DNA from: CAVUMR01 sp963742715
GTDB taxonomy: Bacteria; Actinomycetota; Actinomycetes; Mycobacteriales; Micromonosporaceae
Length of the DNA: 64,000 bases
Assembly (NCBI GenBank): GCA_963742715.1
Contig: CAVUMR010000002.1
Location: 1,984,001-2,048,000 of the forward strand
Direction: 5' to 3'
The translations under genes and the position numbers were made by a program. Below, piece after piece: positions 41,126-50,148 of this stretch (the first letter of the stretch is position 1; the number at the start of each line of letters is the position of its first letter). The notes under the pieces were generated by a model. That model made no database searches. It was not told where the DNA came from and saw only the letters and a program-made list of their open reading frames with translations.

Positions 41126-43783
41126 GTGACCACAACTGGTGCCACGCCGGATAGCCACGCGCTGCTCACCGATGGCGCGTCGGTACAGCTCCGCGACGTC
41201 CGACCGGCCGATCGGGACGAGATCCGCGACCTGCAGAACACCTTGTCGCCGGCCAGCATGCACCTGCGGTTCGCCGGTACCGGCCGGGATCTCGGCAGCC
41301 AGATCGCCGATCGGATGTGCCGGGAGCCGGGACCCGACCACGGCGCGCTGGCCGCGCTGTCCGGCGGCCACATCATCGGGGTGGCGAGCTACCAGCGGAA
41401 CCGGCCGGGCGATCAGGCCGACCTCGCACTCGCGGTACGCGACGACATGCACGGGCGGGGCATCGCCACGCTGCTGCTCGAGCACCTGGTACCGCGGGCC
41501 CGGGCGAACGGCATCGCCAGACTGGTGGCCGACGTGCTGACCGGCAACAACCTGATGCTGAAGGTGTTCACCGACGCCGGCCTCCGGGTCGAACGCACCC
41601 TGGTCGATGGCGTACCGCACTACACGATCCCGCTCGCGGAAGACGGAAACGGCTACCTCGACCCGGTCGCCGACCGCGAGCGCCGGGCCGACATGGCGAG
41701 CCTCGCGGCCGCGTTCCGACCCCGCTCGATCGTGGTGGTGGGTGCCCGCCGCCGCCCCGGCGGCATCGGTCGCGCGGTACTGGACCGGCTGCTGGCCAGC
41801 GGCTACACCGGCTCGGTGTACGTGGTGCACCCGCGCGAGAGCCAGCTCGACGGCATGACCGCGTACCCGAGCGCGGAGGACCTGCCGGAGGCACCGGACC
41901 TCGCCGTGGTGGCGGTACCGACCGCCCGCGCCCTGGACGTGGCGCGCTCCTGCGGCCGGCGCGGCGCGAAGGTACTGCTGATGCTCAGCTCCGGATTCGA
42001 CGACGAGTCCGGCGCCATGCTGCGCACGATCTGCCGGCGGTACGGGATGCGACTGATCGGGCCGAACTGTCTCGGCATCCTGTCCACCGACCCGGAGCTG
42101 CCGTTCGACGTGACGTTCGCCGACTCGCCGGCACAGCCGGGTGCGGTGGGCGTGGTCACCCAGTCCGCCGGCGCGGGTGCCGCGGTACTGAACCGGCTTG
42201 CGCCGGCCGAGGTCGGTACCTCGCTGTTCGTCTCGGTCGGCGACAAGTACGACGTGAGCGCGAACGACCTGATGATGTGGTGGGAGTCCGATCCCCGTAC
42301 CAAGGTCGCGGTCGTGTACGTCGACTCGTTCGGCAACCCGCGCAAGTTCGGCCGTACCGCCCGCCGGTTGAGCCTGCACATGCCGGTGTTGACCGTGCTC
42401 GGCGGTACCCCCGCGGCAGCCCAGGGAGCCGGCACGGCGCAGCCCGCGACGGCGGCCGCCGCGCTCACCCCGCGCCGGGCCCTGTTCGCGCAGGCCGGAG
42501 TCGTGGCCGTGGACACCCTCGGCGAGCTGGTCGGCGCCACCGCGGTGCTGACCCACCAGTCGGCACCGGCCGGCCGGCGGGTCGCTGTGCTGTCCAATGT
42601 GGCCGGACTCGGCGCCCTGGTCGCCGACGCCTGCGTGGATGCCGGCCTCGACCTGGCCAACTTGTCCGCGACCGTCCGGGAGGAGCTGGGAGCCGTGCTG
42701 CCCGACGGCGCGACGGTGGCCAACCCGGTCGACGCGACCGACCGGACCGACGGGGAGACGCTCGCCCGGGCGGCCTCCCTGGTCGCCGGCAGCGGTGCGG
42801 TCGACGCGGTGATCGTGGCCATCGCACCGACCGCGCGGGGCAACCTGCGCGACGGGCTCGGCAGCCTGCGCACCCCGGCCGCGGTCACGACCATCGCGGT
42901 GGACCTGGCCCAGCGGCAGCCGGTCGCCGCGATCAGCGCGACCGACGAGGTGGTACCGACCTTCATCTACCCGGAGCACGCCACCCGCGCGCTGGCGCAC
43001 GCCTGGCGCTACCGGGCCTGGCTGTCCCGACCCCCCGGCACCTCACCGGTCCTGCCCGGAGTGGATCGCGACAGCGCCCTGTCGATCGTCCGGGAGTTCC
43101 TGGCCAACCGGCCCGACGGCGGCTGGATGCCGTACGGGCTGGCCAACGCGTTGCTGTCCCGCTACCGGATCCCGCATCCGGCCACCATCACCGCCGGTAC
43201 GGCCGACCGTGCGGTGATAGCCGCGCAGACGCTCGGCTTTCCGGTGGTGGTCAAGGCGGCCGGGCCGGACCTCGCGCGCGGTACCGGCCGGGACGCGATC
43301 CGACCGGGCATCGCCGACGCCTACGCGGTACGCGCGGCGGTCGAGGACCTGACCCGCTCGTTGGACGCGCCGCTGGCCGAGCTGGTGGTGCAGCCGATGG
43401 TGGAGGCCGGTCTCGAGCTGTCGATCGGGATCTCGCAGGACGAGGTGTTCGGGCCGCTGGTCGAGTTCGGGCGCGCCGGTACCACCGCGCAGGCGCCACG
43501 GGCAGCGCGGCTGACCCCTCTGACCAGCAGGGATGCCGCCGAACTCGTCGGGTCGATCCGACCCGTACCGCAGCCGCGCCGGCGTCGGGGACCCCCGCCG
43601 GTCGCCCTGGACGCGCTGACCGATCTGCTGCTGCGGGTATCGCAGCTGGCCGACGACCTGCCCGAGATCGCCGAACTGGAACTCGATCCGGTCATCGCCC
43701 GACCGGACGGGGCACGGGCGGTCGACGTGCGGATCCGGCTGGTACCGCGGGAGCCGCACGAGCCGTACCTCCGGCTGCGCTGA
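41126..43783 (+). CDS. GNAT acetyltransferase fused to an ADP-forming acyl-CoA synthetase-like protein
   Basis: This is an 885-residue protein of the Pat type. Residues ~20-180 form a GNAT domain (VRDDMHGRGIATLLLEHLV as the acetyl-CoA loop). A CoA-binding domain (IVVVGARRRPGGIGRAVLD), a succinyl-CoA-synthetase-like flavodoxin domain and a C-terminal ATP-grasp domain (FPVVVKAAGPDLARGTG) follow. The segment that normally reads ASHTGA with the catalytic histidine is AQPATAAA here, so the synthetase part is probably inactive and sensory, as in lysine acetyltransferase Pat. GTG 41126 has GGAGG five bases upstream. Confidence 0.9.
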   Translation: MTTTGATPDSHALLTDGASVQLRDVRPADRDEIRDLQNTLSPASMHLRFAGTGRDLGSQIADRMCREPGPDHGALAALSGGHIIGVASYQRNRPGDQADLALAVRDDMHGRGIATLLLEHLVPRARANGIARLVADVLTGNNLMLKVFTDAGLRVERTLVDGVPHYTIPLAEDGNGYLDPVADRERRADMASLAAAFRPRSIVVVGARRRPGGIGRAVLDRLLASGYTGSVYVVHPRESQLDGMTAYPSAEDLPEAPDLAVVAVPTARALDVARSCGRRGAKVLLMLSSGFDDESGAMLRTICRRYGMRLIGPNCLGILSTDPELPFDVTFADSPAQPGAVGVVTQSAGAGAAVLNRLAPAEVGTSLFVSVGDKYDVSANDLMMWWESDPRTKVAVVYVDSFGNPRKFGRTARRLSLHMPVLTVLGGTPAAAQGAGTAQPATAAAALTPRRALFAQAGVVAVDTLGELVGATAVLTHQSAPAGRRVAVLSNVAGLGALVADACVDAGLDLANLSATVREELGAVLPDGATVANPVDATDRTDGETLARAASLVAGSGAVDAVIVAIAPTARGNLRDGLGSLRTPAAVTTIAVDLAQRQPVAAISATDEVVPTFIYPEHATRALAHAWRYRAWLSRPPGTSPVLPGVDRDSALSIVREFLANRPDGGWMPYGLANALLSRYRIPHPATITAGTADRAVIAAQTLGFPVVVKAAGPDLARGTGRDAIRPGIADAYAVRAAVEDLTRSLDAPLAELVVQPMVEAGLELSIGISQDEVFGPLVEFGRAGTTAQAPRAARLTPLTSRDAAELVGSIRPVPQPRRRRGPPPVALDALTDLLLRVSQLADDLPEIAELELDPVIARPDGARAVDVRIRLVPREPHEPYLRLR

Positions 43784-43862
43784 CCGCGCTGTCGGGTCTC
43801 TGCCCGGGCTTCCGCACGTCGTACCAGGTCCGGGCTGGTACCCGGGTGCGTACGATCGAGCT

Positions 43863-45596
43863 ATGCCAGCGGAGCCCACGGCTGGCCCGGACCCGGTCGC
43901 CCGACAGCCGTCCGGTCCACGGGAGCCGTCTGTCGGGACCTCGCCGCCGTCCCGGGTCCGGCTCGACGAGTTGCTGGACCGGGTCGGCGACGTGGTCACC
44001 AGCCGGGAACGGCTGCGCACGCTGCTCGACGCGGTCGTCAGCATCGGCTCCGACCTGGACCTGCGCAGCATGCTGGAGCGGATCACCCGGTCGGCGTGCC
44101 ACCTGACCGACGCGCGGTACGCGGCGCTCGGAGTGATCGGCCCGCGTGGCCGGCTGATCGAGTTCATCACGTACGGGCTCACCTCCGAGCAGTACGCCCG
44201 GATCGGCGACCTGCCCCGCGGCCACGGCGTACTCGGGCTGCTCATCGACGACCCACGGCCGGTACGGCTGCGCGACATCGCCGAACACGACCTGTCGTAC
44301 GGCTTCCCCGAGGGCCATCCGGTGATGCGGTCCTTCCTCGGCGTACCGGTGCAGCTGCGCAACGAGGTGTTCGGCAACCTCTACCTGACCGAGAAGCGCG
44401 GTGCGGACGAGTTCACCGAGGAGGACGAAGGCCTGGTCATCGCGCTCGCGGCGGCGGCCGGGGTGGCGATCGAGAACGCCCGGCTGTACACCGAGTCCAA
44501 CCATCGCCGGGAGTGGCTGGAGGCGGCCGCCGAGATCACCGAGGTACTGCTCGACCCGGTCGACCGCGGCGACGCCCTGCACCTGGTCGCCCGGCGGGCC
44601 CGCGAGGTCTCCCGGGCCGGACTGGTGCTGGTGCTGCTGCACGACGCCGACACCGACCAGCTGGTCTGCGAGGTGGTCGAAGGGTCGGACGCGTCGGTGA
44701 CGGCGTTGACCGGAGTACGGCTACCGGTGGACGGCACGAAGGTGGGCGAGGCACTCCGCACCGTCCGCTCGGTCGAGGTGGACGATCTGGCCAAGACGGC
44801 CGACTGGCCGGTACCGGTGGACAGCGGCGCCGCGCTGCTCGTACCGCTCGGCGCGGAAGGCGCGGTGGTCGGCGTGCTGGCGGTGGCACAGCCGCTCGGC
44901 CAGTCCGAGTTCACGCCCTCGGACATCAGCCTGATCGGTACGTTCGCGGGCCACGCCGCGCTGGCGCTGGAGCGCGCCCGGTCCCAGCAGGACCGGCAGC
45001 TGCTCGCCGTACTCGCCGACCGGGAACGGATCGCCCGGGACCTGCACGACGTGGTGATCCAGCGGTTGTTCGCGGCCGGCCTGAAGCTGCAGACCGCGCA
45101 GCACCTGGCGGTACGACCCGAGGTGGCGGAGCGGATCGACGATGTGGTGGACGATCTCGACACCACGATCCGCGACCTGCGCCAGTCGATCTTCAAGCTG
45201 CGCGGGCCGGTACACGTCGGGGTGCGCACCGAGATCACCACCGCGGTCGACGACGCTAGCCGGGCGCTCGGGTTCGCCCCCACGCTGGTGCTCGACGGTC
45301 CGCTCGACACCGCCGTACCGCCCTGGCTGCGCAACGACCTGGTGGCCGTACTCCGGGAGGCACTGTCCAATGTGATCCGGCACGCCAACGCGCACGCGGT
45401 GACCGCGCGGGTGGCGGTGACGGACGGCCGGCTCACGGTCGCGGTCACCGACGACGGGATCGGCGTGACCGCACCGGCCGAGACCGGCGGGCTGCGCAAC
45501 CTGCGCGAGCGGGCCACCGGTCACGCCGGCACGTTCACCCTCGCCCGCCGCGCCGGGGGCGGCACCGTGTGCGAGTGGACGGTCCCGATCGGCTGA
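43863..45596 (+). CDS. DevS/DosT-like GAF sensor histidine kinase
   Basis: This 577-residue kinase has two GAF domains (about 55-210 and 225-375), a HisKA_3 dimerisation domain with RIARDLHDVVIQRLFAAGL (His395) and a C-terminal ATPase (LREALSNVIRHANAHA, VTDDGIGV). In GAF-A the sequence FPEGHPVMRSFLGVPV places His152 where DevS has its haem-binding His149, so haem-based sensing of oxygen, NO or CO is likely. The convergent DevR-like gene is its expected partner. Confidence 0.92.
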   Translation: MPAEPTAGPDPVARQPSGPREPSVGTSPPSRVRLDELLDRVGDVVTSRERLRTLLDAVVSIGSDLDLRSMLERITRSACHLTDARYAALGVIGPRGRLIEFITYGLTSEQYARIGDLPRGHGVLGLLIDDPRPVRLRDIAEHDLSYGFPEGHPVMRSFLGVPVQLRNEVFGNLYLTEKRGADEFTEEDEGLVIALAAAAGVAIENARLYTESNHRREWLEAAAEITEVLLDPVDRGDALHLVARRAREVSRAGLVLVLLHDADTDQLVCEVVEGSDASVTALTGVRLPVDGTKVGEALRTVRSVEVDDLAKTADWPVPVDSGAALLVPLGAEGAVVGVLAVAQPLGQSEFTPSDISLIGTFAGHAALALERARSQQDRQLLAVLADRERIARDLHDVVIQRLFAAGLKLQTAQHLAVRPEVAERIDDVVDDLDTTIRDLRQSIFKLRGPVHVGVRTEITTAVDDASRALGFAPTLVLDGPLDTAVPPWLRNDLVAVLREALSNVIRHANAHAVTARVAVTDGRLTVAVTDDGIGVTAPAETGGLRNLRERATGHAGTFTLARRAGGGTVCEWTVPIG

Positions 45597-45653
45597 ATGA
45601 CCGGCGCCGGGCTCGTTGTCGTCCGGCGCCGTCTATTGTCCGGCGCCGTCCCC

Positions 45654-45726
45654 CGGCGCTCGCGGCCCCGGCGCTCGCGGCCCCGGCGGTCAGGGCCCCC
45701 GGCGGTCAGGGCCGGCGGTCGCGGCC
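45654..45726 (+). repeat. 13-16 bp tandem repeat at the end of the response regulator gene
   Basis: Five units of CGGCGCTCGCGGCCC or CGGCGGTCAGGGCCC type run from 45654 to 45726. The fourth and fifth lie in the last codons and the stop of the minus-strand response regulator, and the others continue past it. An imperfect pair of GTCCGGCGCCGTC elements precedes the array at about 45620-45650. Confidence 0.8.
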
Positions 45727-46353
45727 GAGCAGCCGGCTGGCCAGCACCGCGGCCTGGGTACGCCGCTCCAGGCCGAGCTTCGCCAACACACTGGACACGT
45801 AGTTCTTGACGGTCTTCTCGGCCAGGAACATCCGGCCGGCGATCTCCCGGTTGGTCAGGCCCTCGGCGATCAGCGCGAGGACCTTGCCTTCCTGCTCGGT
45901 GAGCAGCTCCAGCTCGGGTGGTCGCCCGTCGCCGTGCCGGATCCGCTCCAGCACCCGCTGGGTCACCGCCGGATCGAGCAGCGACTGTCCACCCGCGACC
46001 CGGCGTACCGCGTCGACCAGGTCGTTCGCCCGGATCTGCTTGAGCACGTACCCGTCGGCCCCGGCCAGGATGGCGGCGAACAGGGCGTCGTCGTCCTCGT
46101 ACGAGGTGAGGATCAGGGCCCGGATGTTCGGGTCGATCGAGCGCACGTCCCGGCACACGTCGATCCCGCTGCCGTCCGGGAGGCGCGCGTCGAGTACCGC
46201 CACGTCCGGCCGCAGCGCCGGAATCCGGCTGGTCGCCTCGGCCGCCGATCCGGACTCGCCGACGACCTCGATGTCGCCCTCCCGCTCCAACAGGTCGGTC
46301 AGGCCACGGCGTACCACCTCGTGGTCGTCGAGCAGGTACACCCGGATCGTCAT
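45706..46353 (-). CDS. DevR/DosR-like LuxR-family response regulator
   Basis: This 215-residue regulator has a receiver domain with phosphorylatable Asp55 in DVAVLDARLPDG. The LuxR-type helix-turn-helix (LTNREIAGRMFLAEKTVKNY, then SSVLAKLGLERRTQAA) is very close to that of DosR. ATG 46353 is the natural start (MTIRVYLLDD). It should bind GGGACT-type palindromes; candidate sites occur in this block. The gene is convergent with the DevS-like kinase, and its end is repeat-derived. Confidence 0.92.
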   Translation of the reverse strand: MTIRVYLLDDHEVVRRGLTDLLEREGDIEVVGESGSAAEATSRIPALRPDVAVLDARLPDGSGIDVCRDVRSIDPNIRALILTSYEDDDALFAAILAGADGYVLKQIRANDLVDAVRRVAGGQSLLDPAVTQRVLERIRHGDGRPPELELLTEQEGKVLALIAEGLTNREIAGRMFLAEKTVKNYVSSVLAKLGLERRTQAAVLASRLLGRDRRP

Positions 46354-46396
46354 GGCCGTATTCTGCCCCCGATCCGGGCGGCCGTGTCCCAACCCG

Positions 46397-47002
46397 TCAG
46401 GCGATACCTCCGGCCACCACTTCCCGACCCGTCACCAATCCGGGAGTGATCCGGATGAACAGGCCACGGTCACCGGGTACCCACGGCGCGAGCCCGAGCA
46501 GTTCCGCCCGCCGCAACGCGCCGGCCGAGTAGATGACATCGGCGATGCCGGTGACCACCACGCTCCACCCGGAGTGGGTGGTCCGCTCGACCACGTCCGC
46601 CTCGAACGCCACCACCGAGCCGCGGGCCATCCGGCCGAACCGGGACCCGGGGTCGGTACGGAACACGACCGACCGACCGTCCAGGGCGTAGTGGACCGGC
46701 GTGATCGCCGGCATCGCGTGATCCGTGTACACCACCCGGCCGACGTCCTCGGTCGCCAGCCGGCCCCAGCAGGTGGCGGCGTCCAGCACGGTGAACCCGG
46801 CCGCGCCGGCGAGTTCCGGCTGGTCAGCGGCGGTGGGTCCGACCGGCACGCCGGCCACGTCTCCGACCGGCACGCCGGCCACACCTCCGACCGGCACGCC
46901 GGCCACGCCTCCGACCGGCCTACCGGTCACGGCTGCGGCCACCGCGGCTCCCCGGCGACGGGAGACGCGCCCGTCGCCGGTCCGATCGTCGTCGGCCGCC
47001 AT
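46397..47002 (-). CDS. Pyridoxamine 5'-phosphate oxidase-like protein
   Basis: This 201-residue protein has a PNPOx-type split barrel from about residue 70 (CWGRLATEDVGRVVYTDHAM, PAITPVHYALDGRSVVFRTD), which binds flavin or F420. The first ~60 residues are low-complexity and include eight-residue repeats (VPVGGVAG) from a 24-bp tandem array. Such proteins are usual members of DosR regulons. It lies upstream of the response regulator in the same direction. Confidence 0.88.
   Translation of the reverse strand: MAADDDRTGDGRVSRRRGAAVAAAVTGRPVGGVAGVPVGGVAGVPVGDVAGVPVGPTAADQPELAGAAGFTVLDAATCWGRLATEDVGRVVYTDHAMPAITPVHYALDGRSVVFRTDPGSRFGRMARGSVVAFEADVVERTTHSGWSVVVTGIADVIYSAGALRRAELLGLAPWVPGDRGLFIRITPGLVTGREVVAGGIA
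46839..46925 (-). repeat. 24-bp in-frame coding repeat in the PNPOx gene
   Basis: Units start at 46839, 46863 and 46887, with a partial copy at 46911; each reads CCGACCGGCACGCCGGCCAC plus four bases. On the minus strand they encode VAGVPVGG octapeptides in the N-terminal tail. The frame is preserved. Confidence 0.88.
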
Positions 47003-47061
47003 GGAGGTTCTCCTTCACTCGCCCACACCGCCATGGTCGGCGCCATTGCGAGTGGCGGGCA

Positions 47062-47075
47062 GGTACGAAGGTCCC
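47062..47075 (-). promoter_or_regulatory. Candidate DosR-like box upstream of the PNPOx gene
   Basis: On the minus strand GGGACCTTCGTACC matches GGGACTWWAGTCCC at 11 of 14 positions. It lies 60 bases before the PNPOx start, a normal distance for a DosR-type activator. Confidence 0.42.
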
Positions 47076-47121
47076 GGTCACCGGGGGCTGTACGGACCGG
47101 ACGGAATGCGCCCGTATCGCG

Positions 47122-47406
47122 TCAACCGTCCGATCCGCTCGGCGGCCGCGTGTTCAGCTCGGCCCACGGAACGACCGTCGTACCGCGGTGCAGGAATCGG
47201 GCGATGGCCCGCAGCAGCGCGGGTCCACGTACTTCGGACCGGTCGAAGCCGAACATCCGGCCCCGGTGCCGCGGCGTGACCACCGCGGCCACCACGCGCG
47301 GCCGCCGGTGCGGGCCGTCCGGCTTGACCACCAGGTCCGCGATGCGCCCCAGCGCGGTTCCGTCCGGCCGGTACGCGGTCTGTCCGATCAGGTCACCCGC
47401 CCGCAT
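47122..47406 (-). CDS. PRC-barrel-like small protein
   Basis: This 94-residue protein starts MRAGDLIGQTAYRPDGTALG and continues RIADLVVKPDGPHRRPRVVA, the usual PRC-barrel strand pattern. ATG 47406 has GGGGGCGAG upstream and lies inside the end of the preceding PRC gene. PRC-barrel proteins bind other proteins or RNA; the pair may work together. Confidence 0.75.
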   Translation of the reverse strand: MRAGDLIGQTAYRPDGTALGRIADLVVKPDGPHRRPRVVAAVVTPRHRGRMFGFDRSEVRGPALLRAIARFLHRGTTVVPWAELNTRPPSGSDG

Positions 47407-47803
47407 GACTCGCCCCCGGAATCGTGCCGACCACATGGCGTCGCATCCACGACTCGAGCAACAGCTCCGGCAGGTCGTCCCGGTTCACCGACAGGTGGAC
47501 CGCGCTGCGGACCTCCTGGACCAGCGCGTACGGGATGCGCACCGGCCGCGGGTCCGGATCGGGGTGCTGCCGCCGGCTGACGCCGGCCATCCACCGGCCG
47601 ACCAGCCCGCCCACCCGGCGACCCAGCGCCTGCGGCCCGAGCAACAGGGCGGCCAGGTACGGCACCCCGTCGTCATCCTCGGCGAGTTCGAGATCGTCGA
47701 CCTTGCCGACCAGCCGGCCGTCCCGGTCGACCACCTGCCGGTCGAGCAGGTGGAAGTCGACGTACAACTCGGGGCCGATCGGCTCCGGCTGGAACTCCGT
47801 CAT
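47393..47803 (-). CDS. PRC-barrel domain protein
   Basis: This 136-residue protein has YVDFHLLDRQVVDRDGRLVG followed by KVDDLELAEDDDGVPYLAAL, a PRC-barrel core, with a longer C-terminal helical part. It starts at ATG 47803 and overlaps the next PRC gene by 14 bases. Both follow the NRAMP-type transporter operon in the same direction. Confidence 0.82.
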   Translation of the reverse strand: MTEFQPEPIGPELYVDFHLLDRQVVDRDGRLVGKVDDLELAEDDDGVPYLAALLLGPQALGRRVGGLVGRWMAGVSRRQHPDPDPRPVRIPYALVQEVRSAVHLSVNRDDLPELLLESWMRRHVVGTIPGASHAGG

Positions 47804-47827
47804 CGCACCGCCTCCGCCATCCCGGCG

Positions 47828-47881
47828 CCGCCCGGCATCGCCGTGCCGCCCGTTATCGCCGTGCCGCCCGTCATCGCCGTG
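47828..47881 (-). repeat. 18-bp tandem repeat between the transporter and PRC genes
   Basis: Three 18-bp units (CCGCCCGTCATCGCCGTG type) at 47828, 47846 and 47864 lie between the stop of the NRAMP-type gene and the start of the PRC gene. They are not needed for either coding region. Confidence 0.88.
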
Positions 47882-47924
47882 CCCCGTCGTCGCGGCGCCT
47901 TCGTCAACCGTCGACCCGGGCCGG

Positions 47925-49154
47925 TCATTGGCCCATCCGGGTGACGATCATCAGCGGGATCGCCGCCGCCGCGGCCGCCAGCACGATGACCAGGAACACC
48001 GTGCCGAGCGCGTTCGCCACCCGGCCGTTGACCTTGTCGCCGAGGTAGTCGCGGTCGTTCGCGACGATCAGGATCGGCAGGTACGTCAGCGGCAGCACCA
48101 CCGCGCTGAAGATCAGCATGTACTCGGTGAGCTGGATCGGGTCGACAGTGGTCAGCAGCGCCAGCACGCCGATCACCACCGAGACCAGCAGCAGCGTGTG
48201 GAACCGGGCGGCTTCCCGCGGGCGTACGAACTTGCCCCACTGCCAGCCGAAGTACTGCGCCACCGTGTAGCCGGCGGACAGCCCGGTTTCCAGCGCCGCG
48301 CCGAAGGTACACGCGAAGAAGCCCAGAATGGCCACCGCGAGCCCGATCTTGCCGACGCCGAGCGCGGCCGGCAGCGCGGACTGCCCGAGCGTCTCCACCG
48401 ACACCCCGAGCGGGTGGTACACCACCGCGGCGCACACCATCAGCGCCAGCGCGAGCAGCCCGCCCAGCGGAAAGCCGAGCATCGCGTTGGTACGCGCCAT
48501 CATCAGGTCCTTGCGGGTCCAGTGCTCCTCCACCCCGCCGGAGGAGAAGAAGAACACCTCGTACGGGGTGAGCGCCGAGGCGAACAGCGACACCGCGAAG
48601 AACCAGTACGTGTTCCAGTTCTCGCCCTCTGGCGGGGTGAGCGTGTGCAGGTCGGCGCCGAGCGTGCCCCACTGCGGATGGATCCGGAAGATCGCGATGA
48701 CGAACACGATCAGCGCCAGTCCGGCCAGTCCGAAGATCTGCTCCATCGTGTTGAACCTGACCCGCCAGAGCACCACCCAGACCGCGAAGCCGGCCACCGG
48801 TACCCAGATCAGATAGTTCACGCCGCTGAGCAGTTGTACCGCGAGCGCGACACCGCCGATCTCCGCGCCGAGCGTGAGCACGGTGACCACATACGAGCCG
48901 AGCAGGTTGACCATCGCCGCGCGCGGGCCGAGCCGCTCCCGGATCAGGTCGAACACCGGCCGGCCGCTGACCGCCGCGACGCGGCCGGCCATCTCCGCGT
49001 ACACGCAGATGCCGATCACTCCGACGACGGTGACCCAGGCCAGCCGCAGCCCGAACCGGGCGCCGGACTCGGAGCTGGCGACGATGTCCCCGATGTCGAC
49101 GAAACCGCCGATGGCGGTGAGGATGCCGAGCGTGATGCCCAGGAGTTTCTTCAC
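47925..49154 (-). CDS. NRAMP-family transporter with an atypical metal site
   Basis: This 409-residue membrane protein has about 11 hydrophobic segments with NRAMP topology. TM1 reads GGFVDIGDIVASSESG where classical NRAMPs have DPGN, and TM6 reads SALTPYEVFFFSSGG in place of the MPH motif. The metal ligands are therefore changed, as in NRAMP-related Mg or Al transporters, so Mn/Fe transport should not be assumed. GTG 49154 overlaps the upstream gene stop as GTGA. Confidence 0.85.
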   Translation of the reverse strand: MKKLLGITLGILTAIGGFVDIGDIVASSESGARFGLRLAWVTVVGVIGICVYAEMAGRVAAVSGRPVFDLIRERLGPRAAMVNLLGSYVVTVLTLGAEIGGVALAVQLLSGVNYLIWVPVAGFAVWVVLWRVRFNTMEQIFGLAGLALIVFVIAIFRIHPQWGTLGADLHTLTPPEGENWNTYWFFAVSLFASALTPYEVFFFSSGGVEEHWTRKDLMMARTNAMLGFPLGGLLALALMVCAAVVYHPLGVSVETLGQSALPAALGVGKIGLAVAILGFFACTFGAALETGLSAGYTVAQYFGWQWGKFVRPREAARFHTLLLVSVVIGVLALLTTVDPIQLTEYMLIFSAVVLPLTYLPILIVANDRDYLGDKVNGRVANALGTVFLVIVLAAAAAAIPLMIVTRMGQ

Positions 49155-49609
49155 CCGTGCTCCTGCACGAACGAGTCGAGCTCGTCGCCGAGCTTGCCGA
49201 GGTTCTCGGCGGCCGCGCCGAGCGCCGCGGTGTCGTCGCGCTCACTGGCGTACCGGGCGTCGCCGACCGCGCGTACCGCGTCGTCCAGCAGTGGGGTGAC
49301 CTCGGCGCGCAGCTTGTCGGTGGCCTCGCTCGGCGAGTCCGTCTCGGCGACCGTGGTCTGCGCCTTGGCCGCGGCCGTGTGCGCCTCGTCCAGCGTCACC
49401 GTCAGGTAGGGACCCAGGATCTTGCCGTCCAGCCTGGCCCGGCTCACCAACCGCGCCGACAGCACGGCGGACAGCGCGTCGTCGGCCGCCTGTGCGGCGC
49501 TCTGCTCATACCCCCGATAGCTGGGTGGCGTGCTGCTGACATACACCAGCACCACGATGACAGCGACGGCCACCAGCCCGGCGCCCACCATCGTCCTTCT
49601 GCGCATCAT
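49151..49609 (-). CDS. Membrane-anchored extracytoplasmic helical protein
   Basis: A protein of about 152 residues starts MMRRRTMVGAGLVAVAVIVV, with one membrane helix and then a helical, Ala/Asp-rich external domain containing LTVTLDEAHTAAAKAQTTVA. It is translationally coupled to the atypical NRAMP gene, so it may be an accessory subunit. No family was recognised. ATG 49609 or 49606 are both possible. Confidence 0.65.
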   Translation of the reverse strand: MMRRRTMVGAGLVAVAVIVVLVYVSSTPPSYRGYEQSAAQAADDALSAVLSARLVSRARLDGKILGPYLTVTLDEAHTAAAKAQTTVAETDSPSEATDKLRAEVTPLLDDAVRAVGDARYASERDDTAALGAAAENLGKLGDELDSFVQEHG

Positions 49610-49746
49610 CGCCCCGTATCCACATCCCGGCGGACTGGTCGCGATGATCACTACCCCACCGGCTGATCGGCCAATCCTCGGCAGCGGTCCCGCCCGGCGA
49701 GCGCGGGCCGCGCCGCCGGGCGGTCCGCACCTGGCAAGCGCGGCGG

Positions 49747-50148
49747 TCAGCCGCCCTTGCCACCCCGCTCGGGGCGGGCCACCATCGCGAGCACCTGGCA
49801 GCCGGAGTAGGCGACCTGGTTGAACGCGGCATCCCGCGCGAACATCGCTCCGGTCTGCTCGACCAGGTCGACCTTGGCCAGGTCGAACTGGCGCCAGCCC
49901 GGCAACTCCAGGTCCGGCTGGGTCGGGCCGTCGACCTGCACCCCTTCCAGGCAGGTGCGCCCGGTCCGCCCGCGGTAGACCACATGGGGGTACACGGTCC
50001 GCGACCCGGCCATCGGGCCGTCCTTGCGGTAGTGCAGCCGGATGACCCGCCCGTGCTCCACGGCGGCGACGACCGCGTCGACGACCGCCTCGACGACCTG
50101 CGCGCGCAGCTGCTCTTCCGCCTGCTGACCCCCGTTGCTGACCGGCAT
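49747..50148 (-). CDS. WYL-like domain protein
   Basis: A 133-residue protein contains GRVIRLHYRKDGPMAGSRTV, then PHVVYRGRTGRTCLEGVQVD and GWRQFDLAKVDLVEQTG. The pattern resembles a stand-alone WYL-type ligand-sensing domain, but the WYL residues themselves are not exact. ATG 50148 has GGAGG eight bases upstream; a TTG-initiated extension is less likely. A weak DosR-like half-palindrome (50203-50216) lies upstream. Confidence 0.55.
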   Translation of the reverse strand: MPVSNGGQQAEEQLRAQVVEAVVDAVVAAVEHGRVIRLHYRKDGPMAGSRTVYPHVVYRGRTGRTCLEGVQVDGPTQPDLELPGWRQFDLAKVDLVEQTGAMFARDAAFNQVAYSGCQVLAMVARPERGGKGG

